This document shows, one piece after another, positions 27,100 through 34,652 of a DNA stretch of 64,000 bases. The stretch is from Rheinheimera nanhaiensis E407-8. GTDB taxonomy: Bacteria > Pseudomonadota > Gammaproteobacteria > Enterobacterales > Alteromonadaceae. A model generated the notes under the pieces. It worked only from the letters and a program-made list of their open reading frames with translations. It did no database searches and was not told the DNA's origin. The stretch covers positions 62,001-126,000 of the forward strand of contig NZ_BAFK01000008.1 in the NCBI RefSeq assembly GCF_000296695.1. The letters are read 5' to 3'. Numbering within the stretch: position 1 is the stretch's first letter; every line of letters begins with the position of its first letter. The translations under genes and the position numbers were made by a program.

Positions 27100-27136
27100 C
27101 TAACCGCGGTTATAAGCTTCTGCCAGATAGTGCTTT
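27100..27136 (-). repeat. right direct repeat, within the intact DUF5655-type gene end
   Basis: The last 37 bases of the complete gene, including the stop TAG; 29 consecutive bases are identical to the copy at 24861-24889 and the flanking bases differ at only a few positions. The arrangement of gene end, insert, duplicated gene end resembles an attachment-site duplication. Confidence 0.75.
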
Positions 27137-27663
27137 ACGCTGTCATCGATATCAGCGGCGCTGGTAATGCGGATACGATGGCTGCACATGGCGTTAAAGC
27201 TGCCGGAGGCTTCCAGTTTTCCTGTTGGCTCTACGCCTTTTAAATTCAGACCAAGATCCAAGCGCGTTGCAGTTGACGGCTGCAACAGCGCAAATTGCTT
27301 ATTACGCCGCACACTGACATAAGCTTTTTTCGGGCTCAGTTCTATGTCGCTGCCAAGGCTTTGGATATAGCTTATCAGCACGTCGTACAACGGCTTTAAC
27401 CCAGCTTTCGCGCCGCTATATTGCGCGCTGACTAAATCTTCCGCTGTCGGCTCGCCGCCGGCGGCGACCTGTTTGGCGCGGTGGGCAATCAGGTTGGCAT
27501 TGCCGTGGCCAAGCCCGAAGTCGCTTTTTAGCCAGTTTACCAGCTCACTGTGTTTGGCAAAGTTTTGCTTCGCCGCCAGTTCCAGCCACTCTGCCTGGCT
27601 TTTGCCACTGCTTTGTTCCAGATTACGCCATTGGCTTTGTTCCGCGGCAGTTATCTCTGTCAT
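27100..27663 (-). CDS. DUF4287 plus DUF5655 protein
   Basis: 187 residues from the ATG at 27663, chosen because AAGGAG lies seven bases upstream. The N-terminal DUF4287 domain (SQAEWLELAAKQNFAKHSELVNWLKSDFGLGHGNANLIAH) is followed by DUF5655 (PLYDVLISYIQSLGSDIELSPKKAYVSVRRNKQFALLQPS...). These two small domains often occur together as stand-alone cytoplasmic proteins; DUF5655 resembles DUF1801-like beta folds. Biochemical role unknown. The neighbour at 27776 is a second DUF4287 protein and the pseudogene at 29791 a further DUF5655, so the cluster collects this family. Confidence 0.85.
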   Translation of the reverse strand: MTEITAAEQSQWRNLEQSSGKSQAEWLELAAKQNFAKHSELVNWLKSDFGLGHGNANLIAHRAKQVAAGGEPTAEDLVSAQYSGAKAGLKPLYDVLISYIQSLGSDIELSPKKAYVSVRRNKQFALLQPSTATRLDLGLNLKGVEPTGKLEASGSFNAMCSHRIRITSAADIDDSVKHYLAEAYNRG

Positions 27664-27775
27664 GGTTTTCTCCTTCACTTACAGTGGCCTGAGTTCGGCA
27701 CATGTGTATCTGGATAATACTAAACACAACGCGCTGCTCACAGGCCTGATATGGAGAATAAGTATAACAAGGGCG

Positions 27776-27985
27776 TCAGGACTTAGCCCTGTAGTAAGCC
27801 ACCAGCGCATTGGCGTGGCCATGGCCGATGCCATGTTGCGTTTTTAAAAACGCCACCTGAGCCATATGTGGCTGCTCCTGCACGTTATCCAGCAAGGTTA
27901 GCCAGTGTTGTATGCTCTGGCCGTATTTCTGTTCAATTGACGGGAAATAAGACGCCGGGCCTGTAACGGTTGGTGCTGTGCTCAT
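27776..27985 (-). CDS. single-domain DUF4287 protein
   Basis: 69 residues: a polar N-terminus and the DUF4287 helices (SIQHWLTLLDN, HMAQVAFLKTQHGIGHGHANALVAYYRA). The GHGHANA block corresponds to GHGNANL in the two-domain protein at 27100. AGGAGA precedes the ATG. Probably a paralogous half of that protein, possibly forming a complex with it. Function unknown. Confidence 0.8.
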   Translation of the reverse strand: MSTAPTVTGPASYFPSIEQKYGQSIQHWLTLLDNVQEQPHMAQVAFLKTQHGIGHGHANALVAYYRAKS

Positions 27986-28093
27986 AAGTATCTCCTGTTA
28001 GCTGAGTGTTAGCTTAGTCATATCACAGTTTAGTCGTATCACAGTTCAAGTATTCGACATAGCAATACAACATTGGCAGTAAATAGTGCCGAC

Positions 28094-28127
28094 ACCAAAT
28101 ATGCAACCATATGGTTGCATATTTGGT
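28094..28127. promoter_or_regulatory. 34-bp perfect palindrome, likely ArsR-type operator
   Basis: ACCAAATATGCAACCAT followed immediately by its exact reverse complement, with no mismatch and no spacer. It lies 55 bases upstream of the SRPBCC-ArsR operon start. It contains nested inverted repeats (GCAACC/GGTTGC and CCAAATATG/CATATTTGG), enough for two winged-helix dimers. Confidence 0.65.
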
Positions 28128-28182
28128 TGTGCTGTGCTTTTATTAAACTGTGGTGAAGATAAACTCAAGCACGGAGCAACTT

Positions 28183-28626
28183 ATGCAAAATATTATTCAG
28201 CGCGAACTGACGATTAATGCCAGCGCAGAGCGCATATACAATGCCATCGCCGCGCCGGAGCAGGTGGTAAAGTGGTTTCCTGATACCGTCAGCGGCGACT
28301 ATCGCCAGGGCGCGCAAGCGCTATTCAGCTTTGGTAGCGAACATCAAAGCAGTGTCTATATTGAAGCCGCCAGGCCGCACCATTATTTTGCCTACCGCTG
28401 GGTGCCGGGCGGCAATAATTTCACCGGCGACGTGCTAAGTGTGCCTAACACTCTGGTGGAATTTCGTATTACCGAGCTTGAGCCTGGCCGGTGTCGGGTC
28501 AGCTTAACCGAGACCGGCTTTGCTGACTTACCGGCGGAAATTGCCGCCAGCAGCTTGCAACAAAACAGCAACGGCTGGGATTTTATGCTGGGCCGGCTGC
28601 AGCAATATTTTAATGCGGAGGCCTGA
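28183..28626 (+). CDS. SRPBCC/AHSA1-type protein of an ArsR-linked operon
   Basis: 147 residues. The AHSA1-like SRPBCC pattern is clear: RELTINASAERIYNAIAAPEQVVKWF, PHHYFAYRWVPGG, LVEFRITELEPGRCRVSLTETGF and a C-terminal helix GWDFMLGRLQQYF. Such proteins bind hydrophobic small molecules. I start at ATG 28183, which has GGAGC ten bases upstream. The stop TGA shares an A with the ATG of the ArsR-type gene (28626), so translation is coupled. Pairs of this kind are common and the regulator normally controls the operon. Confidence 0.85.
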   Translation: MQNIIQRELTINASAERIYNAIAAPEQVVKWFPDTVSGDYRQGAQALFSFGSEHQSSVYIEAARPHHYFAYRWVPGGNNFTGDVLSVPNTLVEFRITELEPGRCRVSLTETGFADLPAEIAASSLQQNSNGWDFMLGRLQQYFNAEA

Positions 28627-28943
28627 TGAACCAGACTGCTGCAGCACAGCTGTTTAAAGCACTGGGCGATCCGCTGCGGCTGCAGATCGTGCAGCGTTTA
28701 TCGCATGGTGCGGCGCTCTGTCTTGGCGAGCTGTCTAAAGATCTGGGCATCAGCCGCCAGGGCGCGCGTAAGCAAATTCAGGCACTGGTGTCGGCTAACA
28801 TAGTACAGCTGCACCCGGCCGGGCGTGAAGTAAAAGTGCAGCTTGATGCTACTGCGCTGGCGCAGGGCCGGGCTTTTATCGCCCGTCTTGAAGCGCAGTG
28901 GGACCAGCGGCTACAGGCATTAAAGCAATTTACCGAGCAGTGA
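28626..28943 (+). CDS. ArsR-family winged-helix regulator
   Basis: 105 residues. The winged helix reads LFKALGDPLRLQIVQRLSHG, LGELSKDLGISRQGARKQIQALVSANIVQLHPAGREVKVQLD. The recognition helix is SRQGARKQIQAL. No metal-binding ELCVCDL-type cysteines occur at the usual position; a single cysteine (ALCLGEL) is present. It therefore is likely a ligand- or partner-responsive regulator for the SRPBCC gene it overlaps, using the palindrome at 28094. Confidence 0.88.
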   Translation: MNQTAAAQLFKALGDPLRLQIVQRLSHGAALCLGELSKDLGISRQGARKQIQALVSANIVQLHPAGREVKVQLDATALAQGRAFIARLEAQWDQRLQALKQFTEQ

Positions 28944-28980
28944 CTACCGGGCTTAAACCGCGCTGACAAACAGTGTGCTG

Positions 28981-29331
28981 TTACTGCCGCAGTATCTTTG
29001 CCAGCGCTTTGCCTTTAGCCAGCTCGTCTATCAGCTTGTCTAAATAGCGTATTTTTTGCATTAGCGGGTCGGTAACGTTTTCTACCCGCACACCGCAAAC
29101 GACGCCTTTAATTAGCACACAGTTCGGGTGCATGGCCGGGGCCTGCGAAAAAAAGGTAGCAAAGTCATGTTGTTGCTCAATTTGTTGCTGCAGTTCCGCC
29201 TGGCTGTAACCGGTAAGCCAGCAGATAATCTGATCCACTTCGTCTTTAGTGCGGTTTTTGCGCTCAGCCTTTTGCAGATACAGCGGGTAAACTTTGGCAA
29301 AAGGCATGCTGAAAATGCGGTGTTCGGTCAT
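28981..29331 (-). CDS. DUF2200 domain protein
   Basis: 116 residues matching DUF2200 along its whole length: [44 protein letters not shown], and the C-terminal [36 protein letters not shown]. Cytoplasmic, compact helical protein, function unknown. AGGACAACCTCC-type sequence precedes the ATG. It is part of the cluster of small accessory domains between 27 and 32 kb. Confidence 0.85.
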   Translation of the reverse strand: MTEHRIFSMPFAKVYPLYLQKAERKNRTKDEVDQIICWLTGYSQAELQQQIEQQHDFATFFSQAPAMHPNCVLIKGVVCGVRVENVTDPLMQKIRYLDKLIDELAKGKALAKILRQ

Positions 29332-29391
29332 GGAGGTTGTCCTTCCAGGGTAGTTGTGACCAGGATAGTTGCGACGGTTATTCAGCCATTT

Positions 29392-29784
29392 CTACACTAG
29401 AGTAGCGTACAACAACGTAACACTCAGCGGCAGTGCCAGCACTGCAAACAGCCACACCCGTTTGGTAAGTGGCGGCAGCACTGCTTGCGCAAAGCGCTGG
29501 TGCCAACGCCACGGCACTAGCAGCAAAATGATACTGGTGGCAACAATCAGCCAACCAAACAGTATAAACAGGTTTGAAAACCGCATATCTGGCGCAGCTA
29601 TTACCATAGCCGTGCCAACAATAAGCCGCAGGCTTATCTCGCTATAGTGGGCCAGGGCAGAGCTGGCAAAGCCATTTAAAAAGCGCACCGCCAGCCGTGG
29701 CCTGAAGGCAGCCATACCGGCAAGGCCAAGCAGAAATAGCGCTGCTAAAAACACAATCGCCAGGGCGGTTTGTTCTGGTTGCAT
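29392..29784 (-). CDS. small four-helix membrane protein
   Basis: 130 residues with four hydrophobic stretches (IVFLAALFLLGLAGMAAF, LRLIVGTAMVIAAP, LFILFGWLIVATSIILLLV, LFAVLALPLSVTLLYATLV). No catalytic or binding motif. Not assigned to a named family. It lies seven bases downstream of the DUF5655 remnant on the same strand and may have been its operon partner. Confidence 0.65.
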   Translation of the reverse strand: MQPEQTALAIVFLAALFLLGLAGMAAFRPRLAVRFLNGFASSALAHYSEISLRLIVGTAMVIAAPDMRFSNLFILFGWLIVATSIILLLVPWRWHQRFAQAVLPPLTKRVWLFAVLALPLSVTLLYATLV

Positions 29785-29790
29785 AGGCGA

Positions 29791-30204
29791 CTACCCCAGC
29801 GAAAATGTATAGGCTTCTGTCAGCAGCGGTTCAAATTGTTTAACTTCAGCCAGGCTGGTAATTTTCACCACATGGCTAACCTGCTTGCTGTCGGCAACAA
29901 TTTTAATAAACGCCGGGTTATCCACTCTGCGGCCAAGATGTATCACCAGCCGCACCGCGTCTTGCATAATAGACAAATCAACAAAAATGCGGCGGCTGCG
30001 AAACAGCACATAGCGGTCGCGGGCTACGGTTTCTACCTTGCCAAGGTTATTAATAAAGCTTTCGATAGCGCGGTAAACCTCAATAACCGCTGGCGGCCTG
30101 TCGCGCAGCACATCGGCACTATTACCCGTGCCACAAGCATGGCGCTGATTTTTGCGGCTAAACTAGCGCTGGCACTTCGGGCATTGCCACAGTGTTGGGT
30201 TCAT
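29791..30204 (-). pseudogene. DUF5655 protein with in-frame amber stop in its zinc-knuckle N-terminus
   Basis: From ATG 30204 the frame reads MNPTLWQCPKCQR, then TAG at 30163-30165, then FSRKNQRHACGTGNSADV and the full DUF5655 domain to 29791. The CPxC...HxC zinc knuckle and spacing match intact DUF5655 proteins only if the TAG is read through, where relatives normally carry Q or another polar residue. A single C-to-T change (CAG to TAG) would explain it. A GTG at 30111 could restart translation and give a 106-residue domain without the knuckle. Either the gene is newly broken or it now makes a shorter protein. Confidence 0.75.
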
Positions 30205-30302
30205 TTGAGACTCACATGCAAAGTTTTGGCTGGTTCGAGTGTAGCGTAATAAATTAATTAGCTACGACCTCTTTTTCCGCTGCTATCAGGTGGGAGAGTT
30301 AC

Positions 30303-31067
30303 TTAGAAAAACTTCGACCAGGCTAAAAAGGCGGAAACGCCGCTGTCACGGTCAGTCAGCGGGCTGTTGGCAATACTGGTGTCATACCAATGATACTCAA
30401 TACCCAGCCGGGTCAAGCCACCAAAAAATACCGGTGTGCTAAGCGCTACGCCGGTGTGGTAGTTCACCGCAGCACCGGCGCGATAAGCCGGTCTGTCAGC
30501 CGTAGCCTCGCTCTGGCGCACGCCGTAATAATAATCTACCAGCTTGCTGGATGAGTAACTTACGCCCACTTCCGGGCTAACCTGCAAGGGGCCAAAGCGC
30601 AGGCCGTAGCTGAATTTAAGCTTGGCCTCCTGGCCGTTAGAGTTACCCAGCACATCGCTTAGCACTTCGGTATCCAGTGTCCAGTTATCGATGCGGTATT
30701 GCAGGCCAAGGCCGGCATCCAGCGAGCTTTTGCGCTTCATACCGACAAACACATCACTGTCGCCGTCGTCATAACCGGCAAAACGCGGGGCTAATTTGGC
30801 GCTTAGGCTAACGTCATTCGCTTTGGCCAGCTCGTAGCTAACAAAAGGGCCGTATACCGACAGCTTGTCGCCGCGATACCCTACCAGTGGCAGCGGGATC
30901 ACCCGGCGTTTATAGCCGCGGTAAATCTCCTGGTTTACCCCAACGCCAATGCCATATAAAAAGCCTTGCGATGGCTGGTGACTGCGGTTTTGTTCAGCAT
31001 TCGCCGCGGTGCTTATCAGCGGCAGGCTACAAACAGCGACAAGTGCAAGTGGGCGTAACACAGACAT
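30303..31067 (-). CDS. MipA/OmpV family outer-membrane protein (second copy)
   Basis: 254 residues. Signal peptide to about ANA, then a beta-barrel pattern (QGFLYGIGVGVNQEIYRGYKRRVIPLPLVGYRG, DVFVGMKRKSSLDAGLGLQYRI) ending AWSKFF, with the C-terminal phenylalanine of BAM substrates. Same family as the protein at 11298 but only distantly similar and here without two-component partners. Possible roles are peptidoglycan-hydrolase scaffold or small-molecule passage. Confidence 0.82.
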   Translation of the reverse strand: MSVLRPLALVAVCSLPLISTAANAEQNRSHQPSQGFLYGIGVGVNQEIYRGYKRRVIPLPLVGYRGDKLSVYGPFVSYELAKANDVSLSAKLAPRFAGYDDGDSDVFVGMKRKSSLDAGLGLQYRIDNWTLDTEVLSDVLGNSNGQEAKLKFSYGLRFGPLQVSPEVGVSYSSSKLVDYYYGVRQSEATADRPAYRAGAAVNYHTGVALSTPVFFGGLTRLGIEYHWYDTSIANSPLTDRDSGVSAFLAWSKFF

Positions 31068-31148
31068 AAGTTCCCCTTTATTTAGTCAGGTCCAGGCTGC
31101 AAGTGTGCCATGGCAGTAGCCTGTTTACTGTGACAAAGGGTAAACCGA

Positions 31149-31520
31149 TCAATTAAGCGCGTGCTGCGAGATATGCCTGGAAATCTCCACAATGGCGGTT
31201 TTACCGCTGAACTCAAAGCGCACTTTGCCCAGTGATGAAAAGTACAGCTCCAGCTCTGAGTCGAGATCAAAGGTGCCGGAGGTTTCTACCGAGTAAGCGA
31301 CAATGTTTTTATACGGCATAGAGGTGAAGTCTTTTTTGCTGCCGGTCAGCCCTTGCACGTTCAGTGCAATAATGCGCTTACTGGTAAACACCACGCCATC
31401 ACGTAGCGAGCTGTAACTGTCGATAACCTGCTCGTTTGGCAGTAACAGCGCCGCCACTTTGTCGGCATAGTCTGGGTTTTGTTTTAGCTTAAACACGGTC
31501 TTGTTATCAAAGTCGATCAT
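31149..31520 (-). CDS. bacterial PH domain protein
   Basis: 123 residues. The pattern NEQVIDSYSSLRDGVVFTSKRIIALNVQGLTGSKKDFTSMPYKNIVAYSVETSGTFDLDSELEL is that of bacterial pleckstrin-homology proteins (YdbS/bPH type), which form oligomeric rings and bind protein partners. No membrane helix. The ATG follows AAAGGAACAG. Monocistronic. Function not established for the family. Confidence 0.85.
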   Translation of the reverse strand: MIDFDNKTVFKLKQNPDYADKVAALLLPNEQVIDSYSSLRDGVVFTSKRIIALNVQGLTGSKKDFTSMPYKNIVAYSVETSGTFDLDSELELYFSSLGKVRFEFSGKTAIVEISRHISQHALN

Positions 31521-31553
31521 GGCTGTTCCTTTATCTTTTCATTCGGTAGGTTG

Positions 31554-31856
31554 CTAGCGGTTTTCCAGCATGAAGCTACGAAGCTGGCGCTCCTCCCGCA
31601 TAACAAATAGCACAAACACCTGCTGGGCTTCCTGACGATAAAAAATGCGACAGGGCGGCACCACTACTTCCCGATATACTGAATCAGGCAGCTCGGGCGG
31701 TATGCGGCCCGAGGCAGGGAAAGATTCCAAACGCTCTATCTTGTTGAAAACGTCTTGCACCAGATCACGTGCGGCAGCGGCATTATCCAAAGCAATGTAT
31801 TCCGCAATGGCGTCCAGTTGTTGCAGCGCCGGCTCCGTCCAGATTACTTCAGCCAT
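31554..31856 (-). CDS. RelE/ParE superfamily toxin
   Basis: 100 residues with the RelE/ParE fold pattern: VIWTEPALQQLDAIAEYIALDNAAAARDLVQDVFNKIERL, then PASGRIPPELPDSVYREVVVPPCRIFYRQ and VFVLFVMREERQL. PCRIFYR suits a ParE-like (gyrase-directed) or RelE-like toxin; the target cannot be told. The start lies inside the end of the antitoxin gene (13-base overlap), the usual order antitoxin then toxin. Confidence 0.9.
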   Translation of the reverse strand: MAEVIWTEPALQQLDAIAEYIALDNAAAARDLVQDVFNKIERLESFPASGRIPPELPDSVYREVVVPPCRIFYRQEAQQVFVLFVMREERQLRSFMLENR

Positions 31857-32101
31857 TTACGCATTTTCTCTTGCGCTTCAGTTTGGCTGTAGGTTTTGGC
31901 TTCAAGTACCGCACGCTCGCCACGGGCAAGCCCTTCAAGCAGCACCAGGCGACGCTGCATAAATTCATAGTCCTGCACGTCAACCAGGTAGGCCGACGGC
32001 TGGCCATGCTCTGTAATAAGCACCGGCTCTTTTGACACGTGCAAATCGGCCAGAATTTTGGTCGCCTGACGTTTTAGGTTAGTCACTAGCTCAACTTTCA
32101 T
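31844..32101 (-). CDS. Phd/YefM-type antitoxin
   Basis: 85 residues. LKRQATKILADLHVSKEPVLITEHGQPSAYLVDVQDYEFMQRRL is the Phd/YefM DNA-binding half; the C-terminal part should wrap the toxin. It binds and neutralises the toxin at 31554 and represses the pair, probably through the palindrome at 32126 just upstream. GGTGAGCC precedes the ATG at 32101. Confidence 0.92.
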   Translation of the reverse strand: MKVELVTNLKRQATKILADLHVSKEPVLITEHGQPSAYLVDVQDYEFMQRRLVLLEGLARGERAVLEAKTYSQTEAQEKMRKWLK

Positions 32102-32125
32102 AGGCTCACCTTAGATTAAACAGTA

Positions 32126-32145
32126 AGTGATACTATAGTGTCACT
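32126..32145. promoter_or_regulatory. palindromic operator of the toxin-antitoxin pair
   Basis: AGTGATACTATAGTGTCACT, two mismatched positions from a perfect 20-bp palindrome, 25 bases upstream of the antitoxin ATG. It overlaps a TATAGT-like -10 on the minus strand (ACTATAGTATC reading). Typical place for Phd/YefM autorepression. Confidence 0.6.
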
Positions 32146-32255
32146 TTGTGGGCAAAGCAATTTAAGCCAGCGCTAGTTTGGGGTATTGAGAATAGCTCGC
32201 TGAAAGGTTCTGGGAAGACAAAGTGTTAGCCGTTCTTCTTAACGGCTTGTTTAGG

Positions 32256-32621
32256 CTAGTTTTTGGCAAGGAGCGCTGTTAATAACTGACGTATCTCGCT
32301 GCGGCCAGCCCAGGCGCGCCAGCATGTCGCCAGCGTTATCGCCGACGCAACAGTGAGCATTGGCCATTCTTTATGCATAAGGTGCGTTGCGACAGCGCCA
32401 AGCATAAGCGCGGTTAGGCATAAAGCCGCGCAGGACGACAAGCGAGGGATAAGTAGCCCGATAGCGCCAAGGCACTCAGCTACGCCAATAAAATACATAA
32501 ATTCAATGGGGTAGCCCCAACGGGCAAAGGCTTCAAGTTCAAATGGCAACGATAGCAATTTCGCCGCGCCGGAGGCGAAGAAAATGAACGCGAGAATGTA
32601 GTTTAAAATACGAGTGGTCAT
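32256..32621 (-). CDS. DoxX-like membrane protein
   Basis: 121 residues with four membrane helices: ILNYILAFIFFASGAAKLLSLPFE, the FMYFIGVAECLGAIGLLIP block, CAALCLTALMLGAVATHL, MLTVASAITLATCW. The FxxSGxxKL and EcLGaigLL blocks place it in the DoxX/DoxD group, sometimes linked to oxidoreductases or carotenoid and quinone metabolism. Role here unknown. It may be a cassette gene but no attC is clear next to it. Confidence 0.82.
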   Translation of the reverse strand: MTTRILNYILAFIFFASGAAKLLSLPFELEAFARWGYPIEFMYFIGVAECLGAIGLLIPRLSSCAALCLTALMLGAVATHLMHKEWPMLTVASAITLATCWRAWAGRSEIRQLLTALLAKN

Positions 32622-32659
32622 TTATACCTCCGGGGCTTTGCGAGAAACTGGCCAAATTA

Positions 32660-33085
32660 CTACGAACCCGAGCTTATTGCCTCGTTAAGGCTGATTTCAC
32701 GTAATGTATTTAAATAATCTTGGGAAAAGTTCGCTTTTGGCAATATAACTTCTGTCCCACCACATACACCCGTTGTCCAATTATCTTTGGTGGTGAAGAT
32801 CACATAGTGATAGCCAAGCATAAAGCTATTACCTTTGCATGTTCCATCATCTAATTGAGAAAAGACCAGAGATGTATTGCTCCCTTTTAATGTTTCTGAA
32901 TTAGCTATTAGTACTTGCTGTAACTCATTGCCTTTGTCATCAACAAGTATTTCTAACCCAATAACCCGGCCATAATTTATGTTAGTAGCTTGAGCAAAGT
33001 ACTCGGAAGGTTCAGCTTTTATACAGCTACATGCTAAAGCGTCATTCGCTACGAAAATTAATATCAAGATAATTAATTTATGCAT
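32660..33085 (-). CDS. secreted NTR/TIMP-like domain protein
   Basis: 141 residues. The signal peptide ends ANDALA, leaving an N-terminal CSC (ACSCIKAEPSEYFAQATNINYGRVIGLE), the hallmark of netrin-like/TIMP-type modules in bacteria. Two further cysteines (GTCKGNS and TGVCGGTEV) would complete disulfides. Exported, small beta-barrel domain with unknown partner. Low GC. Directly downstream of, and 20 bases from, the membrane gene at 33106. Confidence 0.65.
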   Translation of the reverse strand: MHKLIILILIFVANDALACSCIKAEPSEYFAQATNINYGRVIGLEILVDDKGNELQQVLIANSETLKGSNTSLVFSQLDDGTCKGNSFMLGYHYVIFTTKDNWTTGVCGGTEVILPKANFSQDYLNTLREISLNEAISSGS

Positions 33086-33105
33086 CTAAAACACCATAAA
33101 CACAA

Positions 33106-33492
33106 TTAACAAACCAACGTTAAAAACAGAACAAGCAAGTAAGCCCATCCAAAAATGCCAACTATCCTTTGCATACCTGTAGCTGCCAGCCCGGCGTAGT
33201 GCTCAGAATATTCTGCAGCTATTTTGGGAAACAGCGCTACTGCAAAAGCGATCGAGGGGAATACAAAAAAGGAGCCGAATTTTCTATTATCCGCGCCAAA
33301 CTCTTGCAAAGAATACAAATGTTCCCTACCAACTAGCAGAAAAAAACCGATATAAAGAATAAAGAACAAAGCGGCAAGCTTTTCAGGCAGTCCCCATTTG
33401 GCGCTATCAAAAGATTCATACTCACAGTAATGTCTTATACCAAAATAAATTGGCAAAGAAACCAGCACTGCAAGCTGAACTAAAGTTTCCAT
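33106..33492 (-). CDS. small membrane protein in cassette region
   Basis: 128 residues, four hydrophobic segments (LVQLAVLVSLPIYFGIRHY, KLAALFFILYIGFFLLVGR, FFVFPSIAFAVALFPKI, IVGIFGWAYLLVLFLTLVC). Not recognised. Low GC. Its start is 12 bases from the attC-like site at 33505, consistent with a gene at the edge of a cassette. Confidence 0.6.
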   Translation of the reverse strand: METLVQLAVLVSLPIYFGIRHYCEYESFDSAKWGLPEKLAALFFILYIGFFLLVGREHLYSLQEFGADNRKFGSFFVFPSIAFAVALFPKIAAEYSEHYAGLAATGMQRIVGIFGWAYLLVLFLTLVC

Positions 33493-33504
33493 GATACCTG
33501 CTAT

Positions 33505-33555
33505 CGCTTAACGCAGTCGCGAAAGGCGTATCTGCAGCCCGCGTTTGTTAGCTGC
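33505..33555. repeat. attC-like recombination site 1
   Basis: CGCTTAAC (33505-33512) and GTTAGCTGC (33547-33555) bracket a short imperfect hairpin (AACGC...GCGTT). GTTAGCTGC is the exact complement of GCAGCTAAC at 34215-34223, so the two ends define a cassette of about 670 bp holding the gene at 33556. Confidence 0.6.
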
Positions 33556-34188
33556 TTACTTAACACAGTTTTTAATGTGTCTGTAAATAGCAATCGATAT
33601 AGCAACAGCGAATAGATTAACGCCAATTGCCCATGGTTGGTGATATTGAAAAACTACAAAATTAAAAACACTTCCTATAGTAGCAGCATATTCGAAGCCT
33701 GAATTGCTCGAAACCCAGACATTTAGAAATAGACCATTAGCAAATTGGTAGCCTAAAAGCGGCGACATAAAAATAGGAATCTGGATTTGCCAGAAGAGAA
33801 GGTTTTCTCTGAGCGTACCTACTGTTTTATTTTCAAAAAGTCTAACGGAAGTACAAATCCCCCAAATATAAACGCAAATAAAAGCTATATATATGAGATG
33901 GTTAATAATGCCAGATATGGATTGAAAATTTGAAGTGAACAAGGTTATACCAGTAAATGCCCCGCCTATCGTCACTACTGATATAAACCGAACAAACCAC
34001 TTATTTATGGCTGCAACAGTATCGTCTGGAAGATTGTCGATGTCAGCTTCGCTAGGCAGGTTTGATTCTTTAATGTCGATTTCACGACAGATCGCTTCAA
34101 ACCGTTCAGGATAAGCATCCTTATTGACATCATCTCTAACTTGGTACAATTCATTCAATGAATATTTTGAGTAGTCAATGTTTTCCAA
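33556..34188 (-). CDS. membrane protein, single gene of a cassette
   Basis: 210 residues. A cytoplasmic helical N-terminus (SKYSLNELYQVRDDVNKDAYPERFEAICREID) is followed by about five membrane segments. The opening YSLNELYQVRDDVNKDAYPER pattern recurs in bacterial integral proteins that lack an assigned function. Low GC. It fills the interval between complementary cassette ends (GTTAGCTGC and GCAGCTAAC), with essentially no other sequence, which is what a one-gene integron cassette looks like. Confidence 0.65.
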   Translation of the reverse strand: MENIDYSKYSLNELYQVRDDVNKDAYPERFEAICREIDIKESNLPSEADIDNLPDDTVAAINKWFVRFISVVTIGGAFTGITLFTSNFQSISGIINHLIYIAFICVYIWGICTSVRLFENKTVGTLRENLLFWQIQIPIFMSPLLGYQFANGLFLNVWVSSNSGFEYAATIGSVFNFVVFQYHQPWAIGVNLFAVAISIAIYRHIKNCVK

Positions 34189-34214
34189 ACTTAAGGCTCT
34201 CTTGTGTTCATTTA

Positions 34215-34289
34215 GCAGCTAACGCCCCTCGCATGCGCGCGAACTTGTGAGGCCACGCAGTGGCCGATTGTGACTGCGCTTGTTATAGC
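34215..34289. repeat. attC-like recombination site 2
   Basis: GCAGCTAAC (34215-34223) to GTTATAGC (34282-34289), with an inner perfect hairpin GGCCAC-GCA-GTGGCC. GTTATAGC complements GCTATAAC at 34653-34660, which defines the next cassette (the zinc-ribbon gene). Confidence 0.6.
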
Positions 34290-34292
34290 ATA

Positions 34293-34637
34293 TCACCCCG
34301 TAAACAAATCCAGTGCTTTTTGGCCGTCACTGAGATCTCTCTTGTAAAACTCGGTAAATCCACATGACTTACAGCTTATGTAATAAAACCGAGTGTTGTT
34401 GAAGTTAAATAAGGCTGAGAAAAGGCCTCCTTTGCCACGAAACTGACCCACCTCAAAATCATGACAATTACACTTCATGCATTCAAATTTGAATTCTGAT
34501 TTTTCAGACATGCTTAATGCTCTTTCAGCCTGCTGTTTCGCCGATAATCTTTCACCAGCAACACCACATTTCTGACACTCTAACTTATCAGCGGTGTTTG
34601 AGGCACCGCATGCAACACACTTCCAGAACTCACTCAT
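34293..34637 (-). CDS. zinc-ribbon protein, single gene of a cassette
   Basis: 114 residues with two zinc-ribbon-like modules: an N-terminal RanBP2/zinc-ribbon type WKCVACGASNTADKLECQKCG and a C-terminal one using FECMKCNCHDF and YYISCKSCGFTEFYKR. The second resembles the nucleic-acid-binding-like ribbon found in many small bacterial proteins. Cytoplasmic; function unknown. It fills the interval between the cassette ends GTTATAGC and GCTATAAC. Confidence 0.7.
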   Translation of the reverse strand: MSEFWKCVACGASNTADKLECQKCGVAGERLSAKQQAERALSMSEKSEFKFECMKCNCHDFEVGQFRGKGGLFSALFNFNNTRFYYISCKSCGFTEFYKRDLSDGQKALDLFTG

Positions 34638-34652
34638 GCTGATGCCTTATAC

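Noticed and set aside
32224-32248. attC site between the toxin-antitoxin pair and DoxX
   Set aside because: Only a simple seven-base hairpin (AGCCGTT/AACGGCT) is visible; no matching partner end, so it is more likely a terminator-like structure.
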